Source: Enterocloster clostridioformis
GTDB lineage: Bacteria; Bacillota; Clostridia; Lachnospirales; Lachnospiraceae
Reading direction: 5' to 3'
NCBI RefSeq assembly: GCF_020297485.1
Contig: NZ_JAIWZC010000002.1
Coordinates: 372,001-436,000, forward strand
DNA: 64,000 nucleotides
Position 1 is the first letter of the stretch, and every line of letters begins with the position of its first letter. The translations under genes and the position numbers were made by a program. Below, piece by piece: positions 36,096-44,601 of this stretch. The notes beneath the pieces are model-generated. The model was given only the letters and a program-made list of their open reading frames with translations. It was not told the DNA's origin and did not search any database.

Positions 36096-38507
36096 TCATA
36101 CCGTGGCCCCCTCGCCTAAGCGGGTGGTCATGATCTGGTAAAGCTGGGTGTGCTTTGGGATGGGGTTCTTAAAGGGCAGAACAACATTTTCATAAATCAA
36201 AAGCCCCTCGCCGGGTTCAGAATTTTCCACATACCGTAATTGCTGTGGAGATAGGTTCAATCGCTCCGCAAGGATGCGCCGGTCGCCTGACGCCTGGTTG
36301 AGCAGGCAGATGAAGTCCGAATTTTCCAAAATATTTTCAATCTCCGGCGATAACAACAGATCCTTGACGTTCTGCGTGGCACCTGTCGGGATGCCGCCCC
36401 ATTTCCTGAAACGCTTCCAAATCTCGCAGGAAAAGGCCGCTGTCTGTTCCTCCCGCAACAGCAGATGAAATTCATCACAAAAGAACCACGTCGCCTTGCC
36501 CTGGCTGCGGTTTTGCGTCACTCGGCCCCAAATCTGGTCTTGGACGATCAGCATCCCGATTTTCTTTAGCTGCTTGCCCAGCTCCTTGATGTCAAAGGCC
36601 ACAATCCGGCTTTCAATGTCCACATTGGTACGGTGGTTAAACACGTTTAAGCTGCCGTTCACATACAGGTCAAGGGCCTGGGCCACCCGGTCGGCCTCCG
36701 GGATATGCTGGTCTAACAGGGCTTTGTGCAGGTCGGACAGGATGGGCATATTCTCCGGTTTGGGGTCTGCCAGATAGGGCCGGTAGGTCACCTGCACCGC
36801 CCGGTCAATGACCGTCTTTTCGATGGCGTCCAGCCCGTTCTTGCCGCCCATCACCAGTTCACAAAACGATAAAACAAAGTCCGATTTTAGGGCCAGCGGG
36901 CTTTCATCCTCGCTGTAATTTAAGTTGATGTCCAGCGGGTTCACATAGGATTTGCTGGTGGGTGACAGCTTCACCACCTGTCCATGCAGCCGTTTTACAA
37001 GGGGATAATACTCGGCCTCTGGATCACATACATACACGTCATCCGGCGTACACAGGAACACACTCAAAATTTCGGATTTGCAGCTCATGGACTTGCCGCT
37101 TCCCGGCGTACCCAGCTTCAAACCGTTGGGGCAGCGCGCCCGCTTTCTGTCCAGCATAATCATGTTGCCGGTCTTGGCGTTGATGCCGTAATACATGGCC
37201 TCTTCATCCTGGAACAGCTCCTGCGTCACAAAGGGGACGAACACGGCCACGCTGGAAGTCGTCAAAGAACGCTCAATCTGGATATGGCTGGCCCCTAATG
37301 GGAGGCTGCTCATAAGGCCTTGCTCCTGCTGGTAGTCCAGCCGGACAAGGGAACAGTTGTATTTCTGCGCTACGCCTGCGGCCCAAAACACATCGTTTTC
37401 CAGCGCCTGCCGGGTATCGGCTGTATTGAGAACAAGAAAGGTGAGCTGAAACATCCGTTCATTCCGGCTTTGCAGGGTCTTTAGCAGCTCCTTGGCGTCC
37501 TGCCCGTAGGTGGCAAGATCGCTGGGGAGTATATCCATGTCGTAACCGCTGCGGACGGCCCGTTTCTGCTCCTGAATCTTCATGGCGTCAAGGTCGGTAA
37601 TCTTGCGCTTCACCGTCTTTATGGCCTCGCTCTGGTCGATGACCTGCACATGGAGGTTCACCACAATGCCGTTTTCCGCATTGAGGAAGTCTGCCAGCAT
37701 TTCATCCGACAGCTCCGGGGACAGGATATTTAAGAAGCTCACGGCCCCGTACTTGCCGCCCAGCCCGAACATCCGGGCGTTCCCGAAACGGAACGACGAC
37801 GGGGCGATAAAATCCTTGGTGGAGAGGCCGGAGGAAGCCAGCCACTTCCAATCGAAGGAAAACGGCTCCCCGTCCGGGTGGAACATGCGGTGCATGACTT
37901 CCAGCCGGGCCGTTGCGTCCAGCCCCCACGCCACGGCCCCCATGCTCTTGAAATAGCCCAACAGGTCGGTTTCAATACGGCGCAGCCTTGCGCGGGCCAG
38001 TTTCAGGCTGTCCGCCTCGATGGTGTAGGTAAGAAACTTCCGCTTGACCAGTCCGTTGTTCCCACTTACAAGCTGGTCTTTTAAGATGGCGGAATACTCC
38101 GTGCGAATGTCGTCAAAATCATCCCCCTGCGCCCGGATTTCAAGGCTCTTGGCGTACTGCCTGGGGTCAATCTTGTGGTTGAGAAAGGAAAACTGGATGT
38201 GGATAGAGGCATCCAGATAGTTGTAAAGGTCGCACAGGCTTTCAAAGATGGCCGCCTTGGTGTCCGCCTGGGCAAGCTGATAGCTGATGTCTGAAAACTC
38301 GATGCACTTGGAAAACCTGCGGGGCGTCAGACGGCAAACCCCATCTGGATACATGGCCTCGTAGGGGATACTCTCCTGTGCGGAGTGGGGCTTTCCGTCG
38401 CCCTTATACCTGCGGATGACGGCCTGAATCTCTTTCTTTTCTGCGCGGGTGAGTTTGAACGGCGCTTTTGCACTTGTTTCGTTTCTTTGCTTTTTGAACA
38501 ATGGCAT
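36096..38507 (-). CDS. virB4: VirB4-type conjugation ATPase
   Basis: The 803-aa ATPase has a Walker A motif GTPGSGKSMS near residue 470 and a Walker B region TWFFCDEFHLLL near residue 680. The N-terminal half matches the VirB4/TraE CagE domain. It powers assembly of the type IV secretion channel from the inner side of the membrane. Its start lies inside the PrgI gene (overlap about 100 nt), so the two are translationally coupled. Length is normal. Confidence 0.93.
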   Translation of the reverse strand: MPLFKKQRNETSAKAPFKLTRAEKKEIQAVIRRYKGDGKPHSAQESIPYEAMYPDGVCRLTPRRFSKCIEFSDISYQLAQADTKAAIFESLCDLYNYLDASIHIQFSFLNHKIDPRQYAKSLEIRAQGDDFDDIRTEYSAILKDQLVSGNNGLVKRKFLTYTIEADSLKLARARLRRIETDLLGYFKSMGAVAWGLDATARLEVMHRMFHPDGEPFSFDWKWLASSGLSTKDFIAPSSFRFGNARMFGLGGKYGAVSFLNILSPELSDEMLADFLNAENGIVVNLHVQVIDQSEAIKTVKRKITDLDAMKIQEQKRAVRSGYDMDILPSDLATYGQDAKELLKTLQSRNERMFQLTFLVLNTADTRQALENDVFWAAGVAQKYNCSLVRLDYQQEQGLMSSLPLGASHIQIERSLTTSSVAVFVPFVTQELFQDEEAMYYGINAKTGNMIMLDRKRARCPNGLKLGTPGSGKSMSCKSEILSVFLCTPDDVYVCDPEAEYYPLVKRLHGQVVKLSPTSKSYVNPLDINLNYSEDESPLALKSDFVLSFCELVMGGKNGLDAIEKTVIDRAVQVTYRPYLADPKPENMPILSDLHKALLDQHIPEADRVAQALDLYVNGSLNVFNHRTNVDIESRIVAFDIKELGKQLKKIGMLIVQDQIWGRVTQNRSQGKATWFFCDEFHLLLREEQTAAFSCEIWKRFRKWGGIPTGATQNVKDLLLSPEIENILENSDFICLLNQASGDRRILAERLNLSPQQLRYVENSEPGEGLLIYENVVLPFKNPIPKHTQLYQIMTTRLGEGATV

Positions 38508-38853
38508 TTACCTCCTGTTCCATCTGGAATTGCCGCACAAGGGCAGTGTAAGCGTTGTTGGTCTGGTAGGGGCGCTCCTTGGGCTGGATAAAGCAGCACT
38601 GGATGATCTGCCATACCACCACTTCAAGGGGCTGGCCGTGGCGCTCATACAGCGCCAGCAGAAAGCCCGGAAGCATGGCAAACACCATAAGGAGCGCCGC
38701 CGCGCTGGTGGGGATGCAGCCCCGGATCAACAAGAAAAGCGGGACGCCGACCAGCAGCGCACCGCCAAAACAAATGAGCTGGCGTTTCGTCAGCCCGAAT
38801 ACCACCTTGGATTTCACCTTGGTAAAATCCTTGGGGACAGTGACATAAGCCAA
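38404..38853 (-). CDS. prgI: PrgI family conjugation membrane protein
   Basis: The 149-aa product begins MAYVTVPKDFTKVKSKVVFG and has two adjacent membrane helices (LICFGGALLVGVPLFLLI; AAALLMVFAMLPGFLLALY). This is the PrgI family, a VirB3-like partner of VirB4. The C-terminal third is basic and overlaps the start of virB4, so part of it may be an extension caused by the overlap. Confidence 0.88.
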   Translation of the reverse strand: MAYVTVPKDFTKVKSKVVFGLTKRQLICFGGALLVGVPLFLLIRGCIPTSAAALLMVFAMLPGFLLALYERHGQPLEVVVWQIIQCCFIQPKERPYQTNNAYTALVRQFQMEQEVNAIVQKAKKRNKCKSAVQTHPRRKERDSGRHPQV

Positions 38854-38880
38854 ATATCATCACCTCGTTTCTTTCAAAAA

Positions 38881-39423
38881 TCAAGTCAGGGTCAGGTCGC
38901 TTGTTACCTCGTTGCCCCACACATCCCATCCTGGCATTTTCTGTCTGGCAAACAGCTCCACGCGGGAGAGATCGCCCGCCAGTTCCACGATCTTGTCACG
39001 GGTCACGTCCGGCTTTTTGCTATGTTCCTCTATCGGGGAGATAATAAACTGATGGACACCGGCACTGTGGCGTTTGGGCTTGCCCCGTTTGGCAAGCAGG
39101 CAGATTTCCGCGTTGCCTCTCGTCCAGTAGCCCAGCCCATAGAACCATGTGGGACTTTTCCTGTTCCGTTTCAGCCAGACAAAGGCCACCGTTTTGAACG
39201 TGAAGCCCCATGCCTTAATGAGCTGCAATGCCTCTGGAAGCTGCGGGAACGTGGCCCACAAAAACAGCAGGCAGTCTTTTTCCGCCAGCCTCTTAACCGG
39301 CAGGGCGCATAGCTCGTCAATGCTCATGGTGGGATAGTGATGCTCCGCCGCCCCTGTTCGTTTACATTCATACCGCCACGGCGGATCGGCGTATATGATG
39401 TGATATTTCTGCGGTTCCTCGAT
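38881..39423 (-). CDS. MT-A70 family adenine methyltransferase, unclear start
   Basis: The catalytic DPPW motif (IIYADPPWRYEC) lies upstream of the first ATG (39327), so the gene must start earlier. The only codon at proper distance from AGGAGG is ATC at 39423; ATG to ATC mutation or use of a rare start codon would explain it. From there the product is 180 aa: DPPW, LPVKRLAEKDCLLFLW, ARQKMPGWDVWGNE. MT-A70 enzymes methylate adenine N6. Inside an ICE such an enzyme probably protects its DNA from restriction. Translation from 39327 alone would give a product without the catalytic motif. Confidence 0.75.
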   Translation of the reverse strand: MEEPQKYHIIYADPPWRYECKRTGAAEHHYPTMSIDELCALPVKRLAEKDCLLFLWATFPQLPEALQLIKAWGFTFKTVAFVWLKRNRKSPTWFYGLGYWTRGNAEICLLAKRGKPKRHSAGVHQFIISPIEEHSKKPDVTRDKIVELAGDLSRVELFARQKMPGWDVWGNEVTSDLTLT

Positions 39424-39455
39424 AAATATTTCCCTCCTGCGTAAAAAATGTAAGG

Positions 39456-40319
39456 TCAGTGGGCGGTAAACACTGCTTTACTGATGCTTCCCGTCTTGAA
39501 CAGGCAGAAGCACAGCAGCACCGTGTAGCCCATACAGCCCCAGATCGCACCGGAAATGTCCTCCATCGTGCCGATGTCCTGAATCAGCACCGCATAGATG
39601 CCGACAACAACCATAATCAGGAACGCTTGGAAGCCCAGCGCCAACAGGGATTTCAAGTAGTTCTGGCCCATGCCGCGCCACTCCGAATTGCCCAGCGTGG
39701 CAAGGGGAATCGGCCCCAGCGCGGTCACGGCGTATATTTCAATCATTCTCCCGTAGGTGACAAGGAAAATGCAGATGGATAAAGCGTGCATCGTAAGCCC
39801 CACAACCAGGGTCTGAAACCACAAGCCCAACAGAGGGCCGATGTCCATGGCTTCCAGCCGGGTTTCCAGATCCGGAATCAGGGTATCAAAGTCAATGCTG
39901 GTTTCCCCGATGATGACACCGGCGCTTTGGTTCACGACGGCCTGGGTGGCGTCAAAGACGCCCATGACGATATTCCATGTGTTTGTCACAATGAGGATGG
40001 CAAAGGCGCTCTTAAACATCCAGCGGAAGAACAGGGACGTATCAAAGTCGTGCATGTTGTTCTTTTCCACGATCATTTCAATCAGCTCATAGCACATCAC
40101 CAGGGCGAGAATGGCCGCCGCAATGGGGACAATGACCGTTTCGGACAGGGTTTGCAGCATGGAGAAAATGCCGCCGTTCCAGTCCTGCGGCGTGCTGCCC
40201 ACATCCGACGCGATTTCCCCGACCTTGGTATTCACGGTACTGAAAAGACCGGACAGGTTTCCTTTGATTCCGTCAATCAGGATGCCTTTGATCCATTCCC
40301 CGATTAAATCATCAATCAT
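39456..40319 (-). CDS. virB6: VirB6/TrbL-like conjugation membrane protein
   Basis: The 287-aa product has about six membrane helices: TVIVPIAAAILALVMCYELI, FAILIVTNTWNIVMGVF, LVVGLTMHALSICIFLVTYG, AVTALGPIPLATLG and two near the C-terminus. It begins MIDDLIGEWIKGILIDGIKG. This is the VirB6/TrbL family that forms the membrane part of the DNA channel. It normally follows maff2, whose broken 3' end lies just upstream at 40395-40490. Confidence 0.88.
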   Translation of the reverse strand: MIDDLIGEWIKGILIDGIKGNLSGLFSTVNTKVGEIASDVGSTPQDWNGGIFSMLQTLSETVIVPIAAAILALVMCYELIEMIVEKNNMHDFDTSLFFRWMFKSAFAILIVTNTWNIVMGVFDATQAVVNQSAGVIIGETSIDFDTLIPDLETRLEAMDIGPLLGLWFQTLVVGLTMHALSICIFLVTYGRMIEIYAVTALGPIPLATLGNSEWRGMGQNYLKSLLALGFQAFLIMVVVGIYAVLIQDIGTMEDISGAIWGCMGYTVLLCFCLFKTGSISKAVFTAH

Positions 40320-40394
40320 GTGCGTATCCCTCCTTTCCCGCGCCCTCCAAACAGCAGGAGGGCGCGGCGTATTGCTTGCAGGTAAATAAAACGA

Positions 40395-40490
40395 TTATCC
40401 CAGCAGTCCGGACAGCAGCGGGACAAGGGTCATACCAATGAGGGCAACGCCTCCGCCCGCGACAAGCTGCTTGATGCCCTGGCTCTTTGC
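40395..40490 (-). pseudogene. maff2 3' fragment
   Basis: On the - strand this encodes AKSQGIKQLVAGGGVALIGM followed by TLVPLLSGLLG and TAA, the second membrane helix of Maff2. It is cut from its 5' part (50356-50496) by the nested element. Confidence 0.85.
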
Positions 40491-40576
40491 TGATGTGCGA
40501 TAAAGAAGTAATAGAAGTGTAAAAAATTTTGCCGTTCCTATCCGGCACTTGGCCATTGTGTCGGATAGGTCGGGCG

Positions 40577-42196
40577 TTAGGCTTCGGGCAAGTCAATTTT
40601 GCCGACAAAGCTGTAATAAATCTCAATGTCCTGCCTGCGGGTGCCGTTCTCGTCATAGCTGCACTCATGCACGACGATTTTCTCAATCATTTCCCGCAAG
40701 AGGGTGGGTGTCAATTCCTCAAAGGCAAGGTGCTTGCGGACAATCCCCATGAATTTCTCGGCGTTAACGGTGGCCGCCTGCGACTTGTCCAGTTCCGCCT
40801 GCAATGCGGCGGTGCGGTCTTTCAGTTCCCGCTGCTCCTGCTCATAGTCTGCCGACAGTTCCATGAAACGCTCGTCGCTGATTTTGCCGTTCACATTGTC
40901 CTCATACAGCCGCTTGATAATGCGGCTCACTTCGGCAATCCGCTCCTGCGCCTGTTCAAGCTGCTTGGTGGCTGCGGCGGTCTTTCTCTTGCCGCCGATT
41001 TCGTTCTGCTGGATCAGCAGCTTTACAAAACGGCTCTCGTGCCTGGCAGCATACTCCGTCACTTGCCGGAGATTGGAGAGGACACCGGCGGTCAGCAGGT
41101 CGGTGCGGATAAAGTGCGCCGTACAGTCGCGGGTGCGCTTCTTGTAGCTGCCGCAGATGTAACAGTCCTGCTTGCGGTTCTTGTTCTGATACCGCTGCTG
41201 GTACATCACATGGCCGCAGTCGGCGCAGAACAGCATACCAGAGAACAGCCCCACTTCGTCATAGCGGTTCGGGCGTTTGCGCTGCTTGCGTAACTCCTGC
41301 ACACGCTCCCATGTTTCCGTGTCAATAATCGGCTCATGGTGGTTCTCAAAAATGGCCTGCTTCTCAATGGGATTTTCTACGCTGTGCTTGGTCTTGTAAG
41401 AGGGCTTTTCCGTCTTGAAGTTTACCAGACAGCCGGTGTACTCCCGGTTTTCGAGGATATGAACGACGGTGTTCGTCGCCCATTTACACTCATAGCCGGG
41501 GTGGTAGCGGCGTGTGCTGCCTGTCCTGCGGTATTCCAGCGTCCCCGGCGTGGGGATTTGCTGTTCCGTCAGCATACGGGCAATCTTGGTCGGGCCGTTC
41601 CCCGCAAGGCAAAGCTGGTAAATCTGCTGGACAACCGGCGCGGTTTCCTCGTCAACGATATAGTTCTCGTCCTCGTCCATGAGGTAGCCATACACCGGCT
41701 TGCTGGTAACGGGCTTGCCGCTCATGCCTTTTGCTCTTTTAACTGCCTTGATTTTCTTGCTCGTATCTCTCACCAGCCATTCGTTGAACAGATTTCGCAG
41801 AGGGGTAAAATCATTGTCCATGCCGCCGTTTGCGCTGTCCACATTGTCGTTGACAGCGATAAAACGCACGCCCTTTTGAGGGAACAGCATTTCCGTGTAA
41901 AACCCTACCTGCAAGTAGTTTCGCCCTAACCGGCTCATGTCCTTGACAATGACCGTACCAACTTTCCCGGCTTCAATGTCCGCAAGCATGGCTTGAAATC
42001 CGGGCCGCTGGAAGTTCGCGCCGGAATAACCGTCGTCGGTGTACCAGCGCAGATTGGTAAAGCCGTTCTGTTTTGCGTAGGTTTCGAGTATCCTTTTTTG
42101 GTTCGATATGGAATTACTCTCGCCTTGCAGCTCGTCCTCATGGGACAATCTCGGATAAAGGGCGGTAATGAGGTTTTGGGTGGCTTGTCTTAACAT
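40577..42196 (-). CDS. Large serine recombinase (TnpX type)
   Basis: The 539-aa product has an N-terminal resolvase domain with the catalytic Ser in LYPRLSHEDE, the DMSRLGRNYLQVG helix, a recombinase domain (KPVYGYLMDEDENYIVDEE), a zinc ribbon (CADCGHVMY...CYICGSYKKRTRDC) and a coiled-coil motif (LEQAQERIAEVSRIIKRLYE). It lies at the left end of the nested element, 87 nt from the junction. It is the TnpX/TndX type that cuts at a GC core and forms a circular intermediate. Confidence 0.94.
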   Translation of the reverse strand: MLRQATQNLITALYPRLSHEDELQGESNSISNQKRILETYAKQNGFTNLRWYTDDGYSGANFQRPGFQAMLADIEAGKVGTVIVKDMSRLGRNYLQVGFYTEMLFPQKGVRFIAVNDNVDSANGGMDNDFTPLRNLFNEWLVRDTSKKIKAVKRAKGMSGKPVTSKPVYGYLMDEDENYIVDEETAPVVQQIYQLCLAGNGPTKIARMLTEQQIPTPGTLEYRRTGSTRRYHPGYECKWATNTVVHILENREYTGCLVNFKTEKPSYKTKHSVENPIEKQAIFENHHEPIIDTETWERVQELRKQRKRPNRYDEVGLFSGMLFCADCGHVMYQQRYQNKNRKQDCYICGSYKKRTRDCTAHFIRTDLLTAGVLSNLRQVTEYAARHESRFVKLLIQQNEIGGKRKTAAATKQLEQAQERIAEVSRIIKRLYEDNVNGKISDERFMELSADYEQEQRELKDRTAALQAELDKSQAATVNAEKFMGIVRKHLAFEELTPTLLREMIEKIVVHECSYDENGTRRQDIEIYYSFVGKIDLPEA

Positions 42197-42212
42197 AAAA
42201 TCCTCCGTTTCC

Positions 42213-42265
42213 GACAGCCAGCCCCACTATTCCGTGGTTTCATTGTACCACGGAACAGCGGGGGC
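42213..42265 (-). other. Hairpin leader upstream of the serine recombinase
   Basis: CCGTGGT and ACCACGG pair around 8 nt, with an outer CAGCCCC/GGGGCTG stem. It lies just upstream of the recombinase start and may be a recombinase binding site or a leader structure. Confidence 0.5.
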
Positions 42266-42307
42266 TGTACAGCGGCAAAAGCGTTAAATTTGCTTCTTTA
42301 CAGTCGG

Positions 42308-42496
42308 TCAAATTGCCGGTTTTTGCGTAGCAGCGGCTTCCGCTTCCAGTACCCGCGCCATTTTGTCGGCGGCGGTGGTCGTGGTATCTTTCTTGAAATA
42401 GCCGGACACGACAAGGACGGAATTGCCCATGCGGATTTCCGTCACGCAGTCGGGGCGGCGGGCGGTGCGGGTGTCGTGCTGCTTGTTATCTGCCAT
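42308..42496 (-). CDS. tnpW: TnpW-like transposon protein
   Basis: From the ATG at 42496 (AAAGGAG upstream) the protein is 62 aa. The core is VTEIRMGNSVLVVSGYFK, then DTTTTAADKMARVLEAEA. This matches the TnpW family carried by Tn4451-like elements beside the serine recombinase. Its role is not known; it may be a small regulator. Confidence 0.8.
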   Translation of the reverse strand: MADNKQHDTRTARRPDCVTEIRMGNSVLVVSGYFKKDTTTTAADKMARVLEAEAAATQKPAI

Positions 42497-42510
42497 AGGC
42501 AATACTCCTT

Positions 42511-43353
42511 TCAGTCGGTAATCAGTTTCTTCATGCTCTCCATTTTCCGCTTGGCGGTTTCCTGCCGGAAGTTGTCGCCGGTAAAGCGTACCGGGACGCA
42601 CATGGAAAGCAGCCGGTCATAAATCCGGGAATGGGCGGTGTCCTCCGGGTTTCGCAGGTCGTCCAGCGTGAGGTTGGTCGTGACGATCAGCGGCTTGCCG
42701 CTGCGGTAACGGCTGTCAATCACATTGAAAACCTGTTCCAGCCCGTAGTCGGTGCCGCGTTCCATGCCAAAGTCGTCAAGGATCAGCAGCGGATAGCGGC
42801 AAAGGCGGGAAATGTACTCGTTGCGCCCCTCAAAGCTGGCGGCAAGGTCATTGAGGATCAGGGCAAAGTTCGTCATGTGGACGGGGATTTCTTTCTCCAT
42901 GAGGGCGTTTGCGATACAGCCCGCAAGGTAGCTTTTCCCGGTTCCTACGCCGCCCCAGAACAGGCAGCCGATATTGTCTGTCCGCATATCCTCCCAATGC
43001 TCCACATACCGGCGGGCAAGCCCGGCCTGCGGGTTCCTGCCGTTGTCATTCTCGAAAGTCCAGTCCCGCATGGCGGGGTCGGTAAAGCCCCGGCGTTTCA
43101 GTTCTTCCACGGTGTCAAGGTGCCTGCGCCGCTTTTCGGCGGCTTCCCGTTCCTCGCGGGCGGTTTTCTGGCAGTCGCACTCTGCCGGGTGGCGGTCGCG
43201 CCCGAAGATAGCGGCCTTATCCGGCGCAAAATAGGCTTCTTTCGGCTTGCGGCACTTGCCGCAGTACAGCAAACCGTCCTCGCCGGTGTAGTCCTCCGGC
43301 TCCGGGGTGGTGGCCGTCATATTCTCCAAAACAGCGTTGATTTCGTTCTTCAT
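42511..43353 (-). CDS. DnaC/IstB-like ATP-binding replication protein
   Basis: The start is the ATG at 43353 (GGAGGGCG upstream), giving 280 aa. A zinc cluster CGKCRKPKE...CDCQ precedes an AAA+ domain with Walker A GGVGTGKSYLAGC, Walker B LLILDDFGMERG and sensor IVTTNLTL. It is a DnaC-type helicase loader. It overlaps the replisome organizer gene by 4 nt (ATGA). Together they suggest that the element can replicate after excision. Confidence 0.88.
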   Translation of the reverse strand: MKNEINAVLENMTATTPEPEDYTGEDGLLYCGKCRKPKEAYFAPDKAAIFGRDRHPAECDCQKTAREEREAAEKRRRHLDTVEELKRRGFTDPAMRDWTFENDNGRNPQAGLARRYVEHWEDMRTDNIGCLFWGGVGTGKSYLAGCIANALMEKEIPVHMTNFALILNDLAASFEGRNEYISRLCRYPLLILDDFGMERGTDYGLEQVFNVIDSRYRSGKPLIVTTNLTLDDLRNPEDTAHSRIYDRLLSMCVPVRFTGDNFRQETAKRKMESMKKLITD

Positions 43354-44102
43354 AAACTCTCGCCCTCCTTGCATGAGTAGTCTGGTATGCCCTTTTTCGG
43401 GGCTTTCTTAGTTGCGTCCTCCTGCGCCCATTTGTAGATGGTGGCGGCATGGCTCTTGTATCGCTTGCCGCTGGACGCGATATGGCAGGATAGCCGGTCA
43501 ATGTAATAGTCCCATTTGCCGGGCAGGTCTGCTTTCAGCCCGTCCAGTTCCGATTGCGAAAGAAAAACATTTTCATACCGGCCATAGGCGGCGCGGGCGG
43601 GTTGTCCCGTATCTAACTCTCGCTCTCTCTCTTTTTCTATCTCTTTCTCTATCTCTATCTCTGGCGGACAAATGTCCGCTTGATATGGTGGACATTTGTC
43701 CGCCCCGGCCTTTGGCAAGGCTTTCTGCTCCTGCAAAGCCAGCCTTGCCCGCCGTTTTCGCTCCCCCTCGGTAGAGGATTGGCCGATCAGTAGTTCAATG
43801 TTGCTCATATACAGTGCGCCGTTCTGTAACGGCTCCACAAGCCCCAGCTTCATAAAAATCTGCAAGGCCCGTTCTACGGTGCCGACTTGCTGACGGGTAA
43901 TGGTGGCAATCATCTGCGCGGTGTAGGGGATATTTTCATCAAGCTGCAACTTCCCGCCGTTTTTCAGCGATTTCAGGTACAGTTTCAAGAGGATGTTGGA
44001 ATAGAGGATACCGTCCTGCATACTTTCCAGCAGCACAATGGCGTCCTCGTCAAAGTAATTCTCTTTCAGCTTGAGGTAGTAGTATTTTCGGTTGTCTGAC
44101 AT
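43350..44102 (-). CDS. Phage-type replisome organizer
   Basis: The start is the ATG at 44102 (AGGAGGAACC upstream), giving 250 aa. The N-terminal winged helix YYYLKLKENYFDEDAIVLLE is the replisome-organizer N-terminal domain, and a second helix region QVGTVERALQIFMKLGLVEP follows. A middle repeat of Glu-Ile/Lys/Arg residues (EIEIEKEIEKERERE) comes from a TCTCTA-rich microsatellite at about 43613-43665. It is the likely origin-binding initiator, with DnaC as partner. The repeat tract could vary in length. Confidence 0.82.
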   Translation of the reverse strand: MSDNRKYYYLKLKENYFDEDAIVLLESMQDGILYSNILLKLYLKSLKNGGKLQLDENIPYTAQMIATITRQQVGTVERALQIFMKLGLVEPLQNGALYMSNIELLIGQSSTEGERKRRARLALQEQKALPKAGADKCPPYQADICPPEIEIEKEIEKERERELDTGQPARAAYGRYENVFLSQSELDGLKADLPGKWDYYIDRLSCHIASSGKRYKSHAATIYKWAQEDATKKAPKKGIPDYSCKEGESL

Positions 44103-44214
44103 GGTTCCTCCTTTGGGTGGATTTGGGGTGTTTGTACGCATTTAGAACGCCGTTTCCGGGGGAAAAGGATAAATGTATCGCGTACCCTTTGACACCCACG
44201 AAAAAAGCCTTGAT

Positions 44215-44601
44215 TTATGCGGGTTTGAAAGGCTCTAAAGCGTGACATCTCTGCCTTTGTTTCCGCTTTCTCTCGGCGGCGCGGATTTTCTTCATGCGCC
44301 CGGCGCAGTCGGGGCAGTATTTCCCCCGGTTGGATTTGGGGACAAAGGCCGCTCCGCAGACGGCACACCGTTTCCGGCTCCCCCGGTATAAGAGGGCTGC
44401 GGACAGCTCCCCGTCAAGGGGCAGGACAGCCACACGGAACCAGCGGCACATGAGGGAAAGGGAAATGCTCTGGACGCACACGCAAGGCTCCCCGTCGTCT
44501 AACAGCAGGCAGTTCCCCTCGTCGTAGTTACAGCACTCATGTACCAGCCGCCGCGCCCGCCGGTGCTGGCGGTAGTCCATGCGGGGCAGGTTATCGCTCA
44601 T
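44215..44601 (-). CDS. Cysteine-rich VLP-domain protein, IME copy
   Basis: The start is the ATG at 44601, which overlaps the relaxase stop. The 128-aa protein begins MSDNLPRMDYRQHRRARRL and keeps the HECCNYDEGNC and CAVCGAAF...CPDC zinc clusters. It is a paralogue of the ICE protein at 19644-19997, in the same place after the relaxase. The longer frame to 44790 is out-of-frame relaxase sequence. Confidence 0.85.
   Translation of the reverse strand: MSDNLPRMDYRQHRRARRLVHECCNYDEGNCLLLDDGEPCVCVQSISLSLMCRWFRVAVLPLDGELSAALLYRGSRKRCAVCGAAFVPKSNRGKYCPDCAGRMKKIRAAERKRKQRQRCHALEPFKPA

Noticed and set aside
40489..40495. CAGCAA direct repeat at both IME junctions as the recombination core
   Set aside because: Joining at CAGCAA puts the two maff2 halves out of frame; joining at GC keeps the frame.
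43613..43665. TCTCTA-rich microsatellite as a possible CRISPR-like or regulatory repeat
   Set aside because: It encodes the Glu/Ile/Lys/Arg tract of the replisome organizer and has no spacers. No CRISPR array was seen anywhere in the window.
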